Below are positions 11,193 through 22,804 of a stretch of 64,000 nt of DNA, piece after piece. This DNA is from Channallabes apus (taxonomy: Eukaryota; Chordata; Actinopteri; Siluriformes; Clariidae), in contig CM060121.1 of the NCBI GenBank assembly GCA_030522415.1, positions 741,001-805,000 on the forward strand, written 5' to 3'. Numbering within the stretch: the stretch's first letter is position 1; each line of letters begins with the position of its first letter. A program made the position numbers and the translations under genes. Under the pieces are notes generated by a model. That model did not search any database. It saw only the letters and a program-made list of their open reading frames with translations, and was not told the origin of the DNA.

Positions 11193-12805
11193 CAAACCAG
11201 ATTCCAAAAAAGTTGGGACACTAAACAAATTGTGAATAAAAACTGAATGCAATGATGTGGAGATGGAAAATGTCAATATTTTATTCAGAATAGAACATAA
11301 AACACGGAACAAAAGTTTAAACTGAAAAAATTTTAAGGGAAATCATTTTAAAATCATTTTAAGGGAAAAATATGGTGAATCAAAATTTCACGGTGTCAAC
11401 AAATCCCCAAAAAGTTGGGACAAGTAGCAATAATAGGTTGGAAAAAGTAAATTTGAGCATAACGAAGAGCTGGAAGACCAATTAACAGTAATTAGGTTAA
11501 TTGGCAACATGATTGGGTATAAAAAGAGCTTCTCAGAGTGGCAGTGTCTCTCAGAAGCCAAGATGGGTAGAGGATCACCAATTCCCACAATGTTGCGCAG
11601 AAAGATAGTGGAGCAATATCAGAAAGGTGTCACCCAGCGAAAAATTGCAAAGACTTTGCAGTTATCATCATCAACTGTGCATAATATCATCCGAAGATTC
11701 AGAGAATCTGGAACAATCTCTGTGCGTAAGGGTCAAGGGCGTAAAACCATACTGGATGCCCGTGATCTCCGGGCCCTTAAACGACACTGCACCACAAACA
11801 GGAATGCTACTGTAAAGGAAATCACAGAATGGGCTCAGGAATACTTCCAGAAACCATCGTCAGTGAACACAATCCACCGTGCCATTCGCCGTCGCCAGCT
11901 GAAACTCTACAGTGCAAAGAAGAAGCCATTTCTAAGCAAGATCCACAAGCACAGGCGTTTTCATTGGGCCAGGGATCATTTAAAATGGAGTGTGGCAAAA
12001 CGGAAGACTGTTCTGTGGTCAGACGAGTCATGATTCGAAGTTCTTGTTGGAAATGTGGGACGCCATGTCATCCGGACTCAAGAGGACAAGGACAACCCAA
12101 GTTGTTATCAACGCTCAGTTCAGAAGCCTGCATGTCTGATGGTATGGGGTTGCATGAGTGCGTGTGGCATGGGCAGCTTGCGTGTCTGGAAAGGCACCAT
12201 CAATGCAGAACAATATATTCAGGTTCTAGAACAACATATGCTCCCATCCAGACGTCATCTCTTTCAGGGAAGACCCTGCATTTTTCAACAAGATAATGCC
12301 AGACCACATTCTGCATCAATCACAACATCATGGCTGCGTAGGAGAAGGATACGGGTACTGAAATGGCCAGTCTGCAGTCCAGATCTTTCCCCTATAGAGA
12401 ACATTTGGCGCATCATAAAGAGGAAGGTGCGACAAAGAAGGCCCAAGACGATTGAACAGTTAGAGGCCTGTATTAGACAAGAATGGGAGAGCATTCCTAT
12501 TTCTAAACTTGAGAAACTGGTCTCCTCGGTCCCCAGACGTCTGTTGAGTGTTGTAAGAAGAAGGGGAGATGCCACACAGTGGTGAAAATGGCCTTGTCCC
12601 AACTTTTTTGGGATTTGTTGACACCATGAAATTTTGATTTACCATATTTTTCCCTTAAAATTATAAATTTTCTCAGTTTAAACTTTTGTTCCGTGATTTA
12701 TGTTCTATTCTGAATAAAATATTGACATTTGCCATCTCCACATCATTGCATTCAGTTTTTATTCACAATTTGTTTCGTGTCCCAACTTTTTTGGAATCCG
12801 GTTTG
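11193..12805 (+). mobile_element. Tc1-family DNA transposon, near intact
   Basis: A 1613-bp element flanked by the TA target duplication (11191-11192 and 12806-12807). The ends are CAAACCAGATTCC at left and GGAATCCGGTTTG at right. The inverted repeats are long (about 230 bp each) and contain inner copies of the AAAAGTTGGGACA motif (about 11410 and 12600), an IR/DR architecture like other fish Tc1 elements. A single transposase gene lies between them. The high identity of the two inverted repeats suggests fairly recent insertion. Confidence 0.95.
11563..12585 (+). pseudogene. Tc1 transposase with one in-frame stop
   Basis: Cut-and-paste transposase, 340 codons plus stop, close to the usual Tc1 length. 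The start is the ATG at 11563 (MGRGSPIP); an upstream in-frame ATG at 11509 lies in the leader. The N-terminus has the paired-like helix-turn-helix (RKIAKTLQLSSSTVHNIIRRF) and a GRKTI linker typical of Tc1. The catalytic triad is visible: Asp in WSDES, Asp in FQQDNARPH and Glu in [11 protein letters not shown], with 34 residues between the last two (DD34E). The only lesion seen is TGA at 12031-12033, directly after WSDES, where relatives carry a basic residue. A CGA-to-TGA change at a CpG would explain it. Both halves are in the same frame. Confidence 0.92.
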
Positions 12806-12831
12806 TATAAATATACTGACTTTAACCCGGT

Positions 12832-12896
12832 ACTAATCCTGATCCTGATCTTAATCCTGATCTTAATCCTGATCTTAATCCTGATCTTAATCCTAC
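12832..12896. repeat. 12-bp minisatellite
   Basis: About five copies of ATCCTGATCTTA next to the right end of the Tc1 element. Confidence 0.9.
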
Positions 12897-13052
12897 TTTA
12901 TATGTTTATGATCAGGATAAAACAGAATAGAGTTGTGTTCTGTACGAGTTAAAAATATATTATTTTAGTAAAAAGGAACTAATGTTTTTTTGTTACGTGT
13001 GCAGAGTGAGCTCAGCTTCAGAGCCTGTGTGTGTGAGTTTACCAATGATTAC

Positions 13053-13059
13053 TGTGTGT

Positions 13060-13105
<46 letters not shown>
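13053..13105. repeat. (TG)n microsatellite
   Basis: TG run with one GAGTG interruption. A CT/CA run follows at 13401-13442. Confidence 0.95.
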
Positions 13106-13412
13106 ACATCACATTGCTGCTCTTCAGGTTCCTGTGTGTTCTTGGGTTCAGTTATGGAAATACGGTGTGGCGGCTGCACGCGGCGATTTGAATGCTGATG
13201 CTGGAAGTAAGATAAGTGTGTAGAGGATGTGTGTTGTCTGTCTCTCACTTCTGCATTTCAGTTCTGAGGTTGTGTTTCAGGCTCTGTCAGGAAACTTAAC
13301 TCAACAAGGATTAACATATGAGGAAGCAGAGAGAGGGAGAGAGAGCTGAGTGTGTATCACACTCCCCCTGTGTGTGATGTTTAGAGTGCGTTATTCCTAA
13401 ATCTCTCTCTCT

Positions 13413-13442
<30 letters not shown>

Positions 13443-13443
<1 letters not shown>

Positions 13444-14151
13444 CGGAACCTGGAGGAACCACTACTCCACCGAACTGTCTATATGAATGTAATCCAGCTT
13501 TTTTTTTTTTTTAACTATGTCTTGTATTAAATTATGAACTAGAACATGTGATAATATTCTGGCTGGTTATTGATGCTGTGAAGTTTTTTTAAACTCCAGA
13601 AATTCACACTGTTGTTCATCTGTTGTTCCTCCTCGGTCACTCCGTAGGCTCACTAAGTAGGCTCCCTCCACTTCTGCAGCACGAAGGGGCGGGGCCACTG
13701 GAAAAGGGCACAGCTGGTGACTTCTTACTGTTAATGGATCTCAGGTCCCGTCCCCCCTCCCCCCACCACCCCAGCTGGGCACTGCCTCCAGACCTGCTCG
13801 TGCACACCTTCACTATTTTAACTCTTTTTTCCCTTCCTCCCTCCTTAAAACCTCCCTCTCTCATTCTACAAATAAGATCACCCTTATTAGTAAGACTTCT
13901 CCTCGTGTGTGTATCTGTGGTGCCACCCTGCCTTAAACCCAGATACACTATCTGTTTATATACTGTACATGCATAGGAATTAATAATGCTTTATTTATTA
14001 AGAATTACTGGAATTCCATAAATCTTTTAATAATTGTGAGTGCTGTAAATTAATGTAACAGAAGAGTCTCATGGGGGCATAAAAATAAAATAACATAGAA
14101 TACAAACTAAAATGGAAAAAGTACAAATATTCAAACAGTGTACTCAGACAG

Positions 14152-14154
<3 letters not shown>
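13443..14154. other. No gene assigned
   Basis: Contains a T-run (13499-13512) and a CpG/C-rich stretch (13620-13850). Frames exist on both strands across 13623-13976, but they are proline-rich or low complexity, with no recognised domain. Confidence 0.4.

Positions 14155-14210
<56 letters not shown>
14155..14210. repeat. (TG)n microsatellite
   Basis: Uninterrupted TG run of about 56 bp. Confidence 0.95.
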
Positions 14211-14213
<3 letters not shown>

Positions 14214-14234
14214 AATGCATTTGAGAAATGACAC

Positions 14235-14326
14235 TTAATCATACAAACTTCCATAATTTCTTTTGATTGTGTAAAGCTGCTTTGATTGTTAAAAGCGCTA
14301 TACAAATTGAAGTGGATTGAACTAAA
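14235..14326 (+). mobile_element. L2 LINE 3'-tail fragment
   Basis: The plus strand reads TTTTGATTGTGTAAAGCTGC, then AAAAGCGCTATACAAATTGA, then TGGATTGAAC. This is the same 3' end as the L2 copies at 6811 and 41775. Only about 90 bp remain. Confidence 0.8.
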
Positions 14327-15734
14327 CCAGAGTTTTCGTAACACACTGATGGTGTGATGTGATGTGTGTGAGGATTTTCTGACTATGCGATGTCTCTTCG
14401 ATAAGTCTCTAATCTTCTACAGGTTCTGCACGGAAACAGAGCAGCGCACAGGGGGGACTTGGGGCGGCGGTGCTGTACAGCTTTATCAGAACTGAAGCCG
14501 ATGATGATGATGATGATGATGAGCAGTTTTTAGTAGCAGATTTTAATCAAATTACCTGGTTTGAGTTTAGAGCTTTCGAAATCTCCAGCTTTAACAGGGG
14601 ATCGATTTTAATCTCTTCATCTTCATAAACCCTCATAAATATTCTTGGAAGTGAATTACAGAGAAACTCAGAGTTACACTGAGAGCTGAACGCTGTTAAT
14701 AATCTCTAACCACTTTAACCCCATAATCTCTACACTCTCTATAATCTGCATACTGTAACCTTTTAAACCCCATAATCTCTGTACTCTTCATAATCTCTAC
14801 ACGCTCGATAATTTTATACACTTTATCATTTGTATACTGTAACGTCTATAATCTCTAAACTCTTTATAACCTCTCTAACATCTATAATCTCTATAACTCT
14901 CATTTAGTTATTTATTTGCTTGTTTGTTTTCCTCCTTTAATTTTATGTAGATGTTAAAGTAATGGTTTTACAGTGTGAAGTCTCAGATGACAATTTCAAA
15001 ACTACAACAAATTATTAGGTAGTTAATATCTTTATAATATCTTTATAATATCTTTATATCCGCATGATATGATCATAACAGAATCAACAGCAAAAATCTG
15101 AACATTAGGAATTAATTATTTTAGTTTTATTAACCTGATTCTCATGTTTCTGTAAAAAAATAAATAATAATAGTCCTGTTTTAAACACACCACACTGTTA
15201 AGGATCATGAGATTAGATGGATAATCTTAGCTGACGTTAGCAATTTTTGATCTTATGCTAATTGTTAAAATTAAGTTTGCTTTAAATTTAACTTGCAGCA
15301 CAAATTTATTAAAATAATTTACATTTATTATATAAAAATTTGTTATGAATGAGATGTAAATGTAAAAAAAATATATGATGATGATCTCCTGCGTTAGCAT
15401 GAACACGGCAGCTAATTACAGCAACAACAGTCAAATCGTCTTCAGTCAAAACCTCAAAGGAAAAGATAACTTATAAAAATGTTACGTTATTGATAAATGT
15501 ATAAAATTAATAAAATTTTAGTTTAAACAATAATAAGTACAGTAGAATAATGAATAAAACATTTACTATTTCAACAAACAGAAATGTACCGAATCAAAGA
15601 AACTTTAAACAAATTCTATTAAATTTAACTTTAAACACAAACGGTTTTAATTAACTAAATTTACTAAAATAGTTTGTGTTGTGTAAGACCACACACACCA
15701 AACTGTGCACCTGCAGATAAAATCAGCTTCCTGT

Positions 15735-15737
<3 letters not shown>
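14327..15737. other. A/T-rich DNA without a supported gene
   Basis: Holds a (GAT)n run (14498-14521) and degenerate repeats of ATAATCTCTAYACTCT (14695-14890). A possible acceptor at about 14420 precedes an open stretch with an Asp run encoded by the GAT repeat; I consider it too weak to call an exon. The rest is A/T-rich with no frame or element end recognised. Confidence 0.45.

Positions 15738-15774
<37 letters not shown>
15738..15774. repeat. (CA)n microsatellite
   Basis: Pure CA run of about 37 bp. A TG run of similar length lies at 16323-16361. Confidence 0.95.
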
Positions 15775-15776
<2 letters not shown>

Positions 15777-16320
15777 GGAAGTTCTCTAACCCTTTCTCAC
15801 ATTTCATCATCATCAGTTCTGCTGCAGTTTGGGTTTTGTTTAAATAAATCACTCAGTAATTTTCTAATTAGTTTAATCTCATGTTTCTCCTTTTTTTTTT
15901 CTTCAGCCGTTTGTTTTGGGAGCTTTCGGGATTACTCAGTTTCATCACCTCACTCATTTCTGCACGGGTTCTGCACACTGCACGGGTTCTGCACACTGCG
16001 GGGACGCGGCGCTGCTCGACACACAGGAAGTCAATCCTGTGAAAATGAACTCGTATGAAATTCATTAATAAGCTGAAAGATGCAGACATGAAGGTTTTAG
16101 AGCTCGTCTCCTGAAAGCGTTTGCTCTCAAATGATTAATAATAACAAATCAAAATGATATGTGCTCAAAAGTTTGTGCTCCTCCTTCTGAATGTTAAAAT
16201 TATTAGATTTTCTAAGCGTCTGTCCAACGTCAGACTGGTGTATCATATTAATAACATGTTTGTGTCTGTTTCTCTGAAAAGCCAGAGCTCAGAATTATCT
16301 CACTTTTGACCTCTGTACAG

Positions 16321-16365
<45 letters not shown>

Positions 16366-16459
16366 TCGGCTGTGGGCACCACTATATTTTGCCTAACAGA
16401 TCTACTGCATCAGTGTTATATGTTTAACAAGTGAAGATGTAAAATATGACCAGCAGCTG

Positions 16460-16806
16460 ATGTGTGTGTACAGAGTAACTCATCACTTGGACACCATCAA
16501 GAAAAGTTTCTCAGTACAGCGGAGACGCGATCGGCCTCCTTTGTGGAAATGTGGGGGGCGGGGGGGGGGGGGGGGGGGGGCGATGCCGATAACTCCCAGC
16601 TGACTTCCTGTAATGTGCGAGTGGTGTTGGTGAATGAGTGTGTGTACACTTCACACACACACAGATGCATCTCTTCCTTTCGCAAGCTGGCGACGAGTTA
16701 TTCGTCGATTGTCGTTGATCAGGCGTTCCGCTCTCTGAGCGACCGCAGTGCGACTCCGAGACGCCTCAGACAGGATCGTCATTCACAGACGTGCAGCCTT
16801 CTTTAA
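16460..16806 (+). other. Unassigned open stretch around a poly-G run
   Basis: A 114-residue plus-strand frame spans a 20-base G-run (about 16560-16580). The part after the G-run (SCNVRVVLVNECVYTSHTHR and on to VVDQAFRSLSDRSATPRRLR) is less repetitive than most frames in this window. No family was recognised. It could be chance or a decayed exon or transposon. Confidence 0.25.
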
Positions 16807-16942
16807 AACATTCACATGAAATTCACATGTTTTACTGCGGCTCAGAGTCTCATCACTGTACAGTAACTTAAGTCTTCATTCACCAGAAATTTCATCATCA
16901 CAAGTCCCGGTTTGACCTGAATGCCCTTCTTAGTATAAAATT

Positions 16943-17491
16943 CTGGGCCCATATTCACGAAGCTTCTTCAGCCTAAAAGTTACTCCTACTGAATTATGAC
17001 ATTTTCTTAGAATTTCCCCTTAATTTTAGGACTAAATCTTAGTAAAGATAAAAATGATTCTCGAAACATCTCGAAACTAATAACAGCTCCTAAGGTAAAA
17101 ATTAGTTTTCAACATTTGGCTATTTTAATTATCTTTAAGATATTTAGTCTATAACAGAAACTTTGCATAAAGCAACCTGTATTCATGATTATACAATTTC
17201 ATTACATACAAACATTATGATTTCACTGTCTGTTTTATTATCATATATTTTATTTTCACAAACAGTCCATTTCAGGACCTTTACAGATTTTTTTTTCGAC
17301 CAATCACAGTCCACAGTCGCTGCATCATCACTAGTAACAGGGTCGACCACGCCCCCTCACTAAGATAAAGGGTTCTGTACTTTCCTTCCTCAGAGTTTCC
17401 TAAATCACTTTGTAGTCTAGGACTCCCAGCTAGGACTTTTTAAGCTAAGATAGGAAATTCGAAGAAGCTTTGAGAGGAGTTTTAGGCCCAG
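16943..17491. mobile_element. Harbinger-like MITE
   Basis: About 549 bp with imperfect inverted ends: CTGGGCCCATATTCACGAAG at left, and at right TCGAAGAAGCTTTGAGAGGA, then TAGGCCCAG. Near both ends are AGGACT / CCTAAGGT-type words on opposite strands. This style (GGGCC..TTCACGAAGCTTCT) is typical of PIF/Harbinger-related non-autonomous elements in fish. There is no transposase and no clear 3-bp target duplication. Confidence 0.55.
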
Positions 17492-17595
17492 ATCTAAACT
17501 CTCAGGTGTTCCTCTTTATAAAGTCCTCATTACACACGTTTCAAACTGTCGCACGTCGGAGTGACAAACAGGTGCAATCTTGAAAATGCACCATT

Positions 17596-17658
<63 letters not shown>
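17596..17658. repeat. (TG)n microsatellite
   Basis: Uninterrupted TG run of about 62 bp. Confidence 0.95.
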
Positions 17659-17660
<2 letters not shown>

Positions 17661-17721
17661 AGTTCCTGTTAGACCACTAGATGAATAATGTCTCTAGCTG
17701 CATGTGGCAGTAAGTGGCTAG

Positions 17722-17780
17722 CCCCCCCCCCCACACACACACACACACGCACTGACACACACACACAGACGGATGCACAG

Positions 17781-17812
<32 letters not shown>

Positions 17813-17879
17813 AGATATACACACACACACACACGGACGCACAGACACACGGACGCACACACACACACACACACGGACG

Positions 17880-17910
<31 letters not shown>

Positions 17911-17920
17911 GGACACACGG

Positions 17921-17976
<56 letters not shown>
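17722..17976. repeat. (CA)n array with GGACGCACA interruptions
   Basis: About 255 bp of CA repeats. Four or five interruptions (CACGGACGCACA, AGACACACGGACG) give a degenerate higher-order unit of 25-50 bp. Frames of 79-177 residues on both strands come from this array and are not genes. Confidence 0.95.
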
Positions 17977-17978
<2 letters not shown>

Positions 17979-18068
17979 TAAACACACTTTTCCAACGCAA
18001 TTTTTTTGGTAGAGTTTCGGGTGAATACTGACCCATTACTACAATGTTAGAGGAACTGAACTGGACTG

Positions 18069-18070
18069 TC

Positions 18071-18108
<38 letters not shown>

Positions 18109-18240
18109 TGTGTGTGTGTGTGTTCTTGCCCCTGCCAGTGACCAGATGGTCAGGAAGAGGAAACGGCTGCAGTGTGTGTATGTATATGAACTTATATAAT
18201 GTAATAACACGGTTCATCTCAGAATGAACAACAAAACACA

Positions 18241-18274
<34 letters not shown>

Positions 18275-18380
18275 AAAGTCAATGTGTGCTCTTTTGACAC
18301 CTCATCAACTCACAGACGCACCAAGAGCCAGAGGGCGGCTCAGCACCACAGACACAATACATAGTTTCAGGTCAGTGACT

Positions 18381-18466
<86 letters not shown>

Positions 18467-18569
18467 TTTAAGATCTCCCTGAGGCCTGGATTGAAATGGA
18501 ACATCTGCCCCCCCTGTGGCCAGACCAGAGAAATACACACACTCTCTCTATACACTATGTACTGTATAC

Positions 18570-18607
<38 letters not shown>
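18069..18607. repeat. Cluster of four TG/CA microsatellites
   Basis: TG runs at 18069-18122, 18242-18273 and 18574-18607, and an 82-bp CA run at 18383-18464. Only 100-120 bp of unique DNA separates neighbours. Confidence 0.95.
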
Positions 18608-18609
<2 letters not shown>

Positions 18610-18680
18610 CTGAGTTCCTAATCCTCCACTAAGAGCTCAAGTTTAATCTGCTTTAATTCATTCCTACAGTAGATGTTCTG

Positions 18681-19240
18681 CAGAGGTGGAAAGTAATGAA
18701 TTATATTTACTCGCGTTACTGTAACTAAGTAGCTTTTTTGTGTATTTCTACTTTTTAAAGTAGTTTTTAAAATCCGTAATTTTACTTTTACTTAAGTATG
18801 CTTTGTTTAAAGTTTTGTACTTCACTACATTTTAAATCATATTCGCTACTGAGTAAAAATAAATGAATGAAAAATAATAAAAATAAAACAAATAATTTTT
18901 TAAAAATTGTACCCAGGAAACCACAGCACTGATTGATGGAGAACAAACGCGCTAAAATCACAAGAACGATGGAGACGGACAGAACAGATGCCGGTGGGTA
19001 TAGAAGGGAATAGATTTATTATGTGATTGTGTTCCACCCCCCCCCCCCCCCACCCGCGCTGTTAAAAAAATAAAAAGTAACTCTGTAACTTTAACTCTGA
19101 GTAAATTTTTAATGAGCTACTTTTTACTTTTACTTGAGTAGATTTGTATACGGGTAACTTTACTTGTACTTCAGTAAAAGTTCACTAAAGTAACAGGACT
19201 TTTAATTAAGTACAAAATGTTATTACTCTTTCCACCTCTG
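18681..19240. mobile_element. hAT-type MITE
   Basis: The 560-bp element begins CAGAGGTGGAAAGTAATGAA and ends ATTACTCTTTCCACCTCTG, an inverted repeat. Subterminal TTACTTTTACTTAAGTA / TTACTTTTACTTGAGTA words face each other. The 8-bp flanks (ATGTTCTG at 18673-18680 and ATGTTTTA at 19241-19248) match at six of eight positions, consistent with an old hAT target duplication. The interior holds a C-run (about 19037-19050) and no transposase. Confidence 0.85.
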
Positions 19241-19248
19241 ATGTTTTA

Positions 19249-19874
19249 TAATTAAACTCAGTGAGAAACTACTACTGAGAGTGAGACGCTTCTTAGCAAT
19301 GCTGACAGACAGACAGACAGACAGACATGGAGTCAGACAGACGTCTGCGGTACTCTGGTGTCACTCACTCAGTCCATCCTGCTTGATCTTGTACAGACAT
19401 GTGGCACAGAAGTTCAAAGTTCACAAGGAATTCCCAAGCTTTAGGTGTTTTTGTGGACAGTTTCTAATTAATCCCTAAATATTTAGTCCACTAATAACTC
19501 TACAGAGACACGCCGGGAGTAAACTGTAATATACAGTAAAACAGCGGTGTGGTAACAGTGTGAGTGAGTCAGGTTTAGTTATGAGTACATGATTAACACT
19601 TTATTGATTTTCCTTCAGTGGTTTTAAGAGCGACACCTACAGTATGAGTTCTGCTGATGGACGGTTCTATTACAGACGAACAGGAGTCACAATAATAACA
19701 GTGCAATCCATCTTTATTATAAAACTATCCGTGTGTGTTTCCTTCTGCCTGTCTGTGTAGTTCTGATTTATAAAGATTCTCAACCTACAAAAATACAAGT
19801 GACGAAATTACCAGCAGGTGGCGGCAAAGAATAAAGAAATGGTCTACAGTATCTGGTTTTGTTTCTCTCTCTGT
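19249..19874. other. No gene seen
   Basis: Contains a short (ACAG)n run (19306-19326). No exon or element end recognised. Confidence 0.45.
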
Positions 19875-19912
19875 ATCAGCCGTAATATTACGACCATCTG
19901 CCAAGTAGTGTG

Positions 19913-19956
<44 letters not shown>

Positions 19957-20982
19957 CTGGCACTAAACCCTCAGCTGCAGATCCTGTAAGTGTGTGAGGT
20001 GGAACCTCCATGGATCAGACGTGTTCCTCCAGCACATCACACAGTCACTCGATCAGATTGAGATCAGAAGAGTCAACATCTCAAACTCCAAGTCATGTTC
20101 CTCAAACCGTTCCTGAACAACGTGTGTGTGTGTGTGTGCAGTGTGAAAGAGATCATCTCCATGAACGGGTGTAACTCAGTCTGTAACAGTGTTAAGATGT
20201 TAAATGCTGTTACATCCGCACAAAGGGCAGGACCCGAGATTTACCAGAAGAACATCACCCGGAGCATCACACGGACTCCACCTGCTCACCACATGAGTAC
20301 CACTTGGTGCCTTGTCTTCTCTAGGGAAGCGCCACACAAACGTTCACATGATGTAAATGAAAACATGGTTCATCAAACCAGGCCACCTTCTTCCATTTCT
20401 CTGTGGTTCAGATCTGATGCCTTCATGTCCGTTGTGGAGCTTTTGGCAGAGAACACGAGTCAGCATGGGCTCCCTGAACGCTCTACAGCTACGCAGCTCC
20501 ATACACAACAAACTATGATGCTCTGTGTGTTCTGATTCCTTTATATCAGAGCCAGCATTTGAGCTACAGCAGATATTCTATAGGATCAGACCACACGAGT
20601 TAGTCATCAGTGAGCCTTGGCCACCCATGAGCCAATCTTGCTGGTTCACCAGTTTTCCTTCCTTGGAGCACTTTTGGTTTGTGCTGACCTCTGCAGGCTG
20701 AGAACACTGCAGGTTTGGAGTTGCTCTGACCCAGTCATCTACACGTCACAGTCTGAGACACCTCTTCATGGAAGTGGTGTTCCCTGACCACAGTGGTCTC
20801 ATTCAGCAGGATGATGCGCCCTGACACACTGAACACACACTGTTCAGGAACGGTTTGAGGAACAAAGAGGTCGAGGTGTCAAAGTCTCAAAAAACACATC
20901 AAAACCTGACTGTTCACTCGCTGCTTGATACTGTATATCTCACCCCTGATAGGTGGCGCTGTAACAAGATGTTACAGCTGAT
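19875..20982. mobile_element. Rearranged Tc1-related element with inverted arms
   Basis: The outer ends are ATCAGCCGTAATATTACG (19875) and its degenerate inverse (GTTACAGCTGAT, ending 20982). Inside, a 23-bp perfect inverted repeat pairs 20097-20119 with 20841-20863. On the minus strand the left arm (20125 down to 19980) reads like the C-terminal DDE part of a Tc1 transposase (an FEEHDLEFEML-like stretch, then a SDLNLIE motif and CDVLEE). On the plus strand the right arm (about 20800-20885) reads like the preceding QDDAP segment of the same domain. The middle contains family sequence I know from many fish genomes. A TG run at 19912-19954 lies near the left end. Confidence 0.6.
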
Positions 20983-21589
20983 AATCCTGCGTGTATCTTT
21001 TATATAATCAGATTTAATCAGATTATTTTGCCTAAATGATTTAATCTTTTTGGCTTTAAACAAAGTTAAAATTTTTAGCATTTTCTATCTTTTACTTTAT
21101 TCTTCTTTCCCCAAGACATGACTAAAGCTGTCCCAGCACATCTCTACACTCACAACATTGTCATTAAAACCCACCAGGATTTATGGATGTTCCGCAAAAT
21201 ATATCAATTAGCTAGCGTAGCTCAGTGTTTGTGTGACTGGCTGACCGAGTAAACTTCCTCACATCAGCTCGTGGAGAATTTCAGTCTCTGAGTCTCGCTC
21301 TACATCTTCAATCTTTTAAAGTCTGTCCGAATAGAATGTTACCATGACAACCACCCTCTCTTCATTACTAATGTTAGATAGCTAAATATAAATTGGCTAA
21401 ACGTGGGAAAATAAATAAAAAATCAGTGAAATTGTGTTTTCAGAGTGTGCCCTAGTCCCTCTGTAGTGCACTTCTCTCACACACAGTGTCTCATGGGGTT
21501 TGGAAAAAGCTTCATAAAGGCCCATGTTTACTTTTTAAATAATAAATTGTTTTACACACAAGTTAACACACAGCAGCCTACTGGAAATG
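20983..21589. other. No gene seen
   Basis: A/T-rich unique-looking sequence. No supported frame or repeat. Confidence 0.45.
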
Positions 21590-21988
21590 ACAATGATGAT
21601 GATGATGATGATGTGATGATGGTGGTGATGATAATGATGTGATGATGGTGATGATGATCATCATCATCCTCATCACCACCATCATCCTCATCACCGTCAT
21701 CACATCATCATCATCACCGTCCTCACGATCATAATCATCACCACTATCATCATCACCATCATCCTCATCATCATAACATCATTATCATCATCATCACCAC
21801 CATCATCACATCATCATCATCATGATGGTAATGATGATGGTGAGGACGGTGATGATTAGGATGATGATGACGGTGGTGATGATGATGATGTGATGATGGT
21901 AATGATAATGGTGAGGATGATGATGATGTGATGATGATGATGATGATGATAATGAGGATGATGATGATGGTGGTGATGACGATAAGGG

Positions 21989-22019
<31 letters not shown>

Positions 22020-22086
22020 AGTGAGGATGATGGTGATGATGATGTGATGATGATGATAGTGAGGATGATGATGATTATGATGCAGT
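21590..22086. repeat. Strand-switching GAT/ATC trinucleotide tract
   Basis: About 500 bp of GAT-type repeats that change to the complementary ATC type near 21658 and back to GAT near 21821. The array therefore contains large inverted-repeat (cruciform-capable) arms. GGT and GAG variants are scattered throughout. Frames here encode Asp/Met or His/Ile runs and are not genes. Confidence 0.95.
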
Positions 22087-22491
22087 AATATTAAGTGACG
22101 GTATGTGAGGTTCACCTGTTGCCGGCGACTCGAAGTGATCTAGTTCTGTCACTTTATAATGCAGCCGAGTGTGAAATATTGCATTACTTCCTGCTTCCTC
22201 TGCCTCTCCTCTGCCCTTCCTGTAGGAGTGATGTAACAGAGTTTCAGAGACAGTTTATTAGCCTGATCATTAACATTAACATTACCGATCATTAACAAAT
22301 TCTCAGCTCTGTAGTGTTCATAAAGGATACGGCTCTGGAATTAAACTGATTATACCCTCTGTTAGTCCTGAACTCAGCCAGAATAGAAACTCCTGAACTT
22401 TACACTATGTTTTATAATCATGACCCCTTCCAGTGATGACTCTAAACACAATCAGCTCTTAAAAACACAATACAAACATGCTATAAACATC

Positions 22492-22783
22492 TGTTATCTG
22501 GGTGTAATCTGATTTACTGTAGTTTTTGTTTTTCAGTCTCCGAGTTGACTGCAATCAGCTGTTGATTGATGGCACCTGAAGGGAGCCATTTTAAATCCCA
22601 GGACTGGCTCTCACTCTCTCTCTCTCTTACACTCTCTCTGGCTGTGCTATTAGCACTGCAGCAGCGGTTTTTACACTAGTGTTGTTCTTTTTTATTTTTG
22701 TCATTATAAGTTAGTAAATTATTTTTGATTGGCAAACCTGTGTTTTGTCCTTGATGTTGCTTCACAATGTCAGGGTTGTAACA
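22492..22783 (+). repeat. 5' LTR
   Basis: 292 bp, starting TGTTATCTGGGTG and ending GGGTTGTAACA. It shares the block CAATCAGCTGTTGATTGATG, GGCACCTGAAGGGAGCC and CAGCGGTTTTTACACTAGTG with the 3' LTR. Confidence 0.92.
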
Positions 22784-22786
22784 TAA

Positions 22787-22804
22787 TGGGGGCTCGTCCG
22801 GGAT
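22787..22804 (+). promoter_or_regulatory. Primer binding site, tRNA-Pro type
   Basis: TGGGGGCTCGTCCGGGAT begins 3 bp after the 5' LTR. It is the 18-base primer site complementary to the 3' end of tRNA-Pro used by many retroelements. Confidence 0.9.

Noticed and set aside
14410..14630. Possible exon after an acceptor-like CTTCTACAG with an Asp run
   Set aside because: The Asp run is a GAT microsatellite; no donor and no recognisable protein.
17669..18210. Cys/Val-rich and Thr/His-rich frames up to 177 residues
   Set aside because: Open only because dinucleotide repeats lack stops in some frames.
20095..20535. 146-residue plus-strand frame
   Set aside because: Lies inside the Tc1-related rearranged element; the family's coding traces are in other frames.
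21590..22086. CRISPR-like regular repeat
   Set aside because: No spacers of constant length; it is a trinucleotide repeat in a vertebrate genome.
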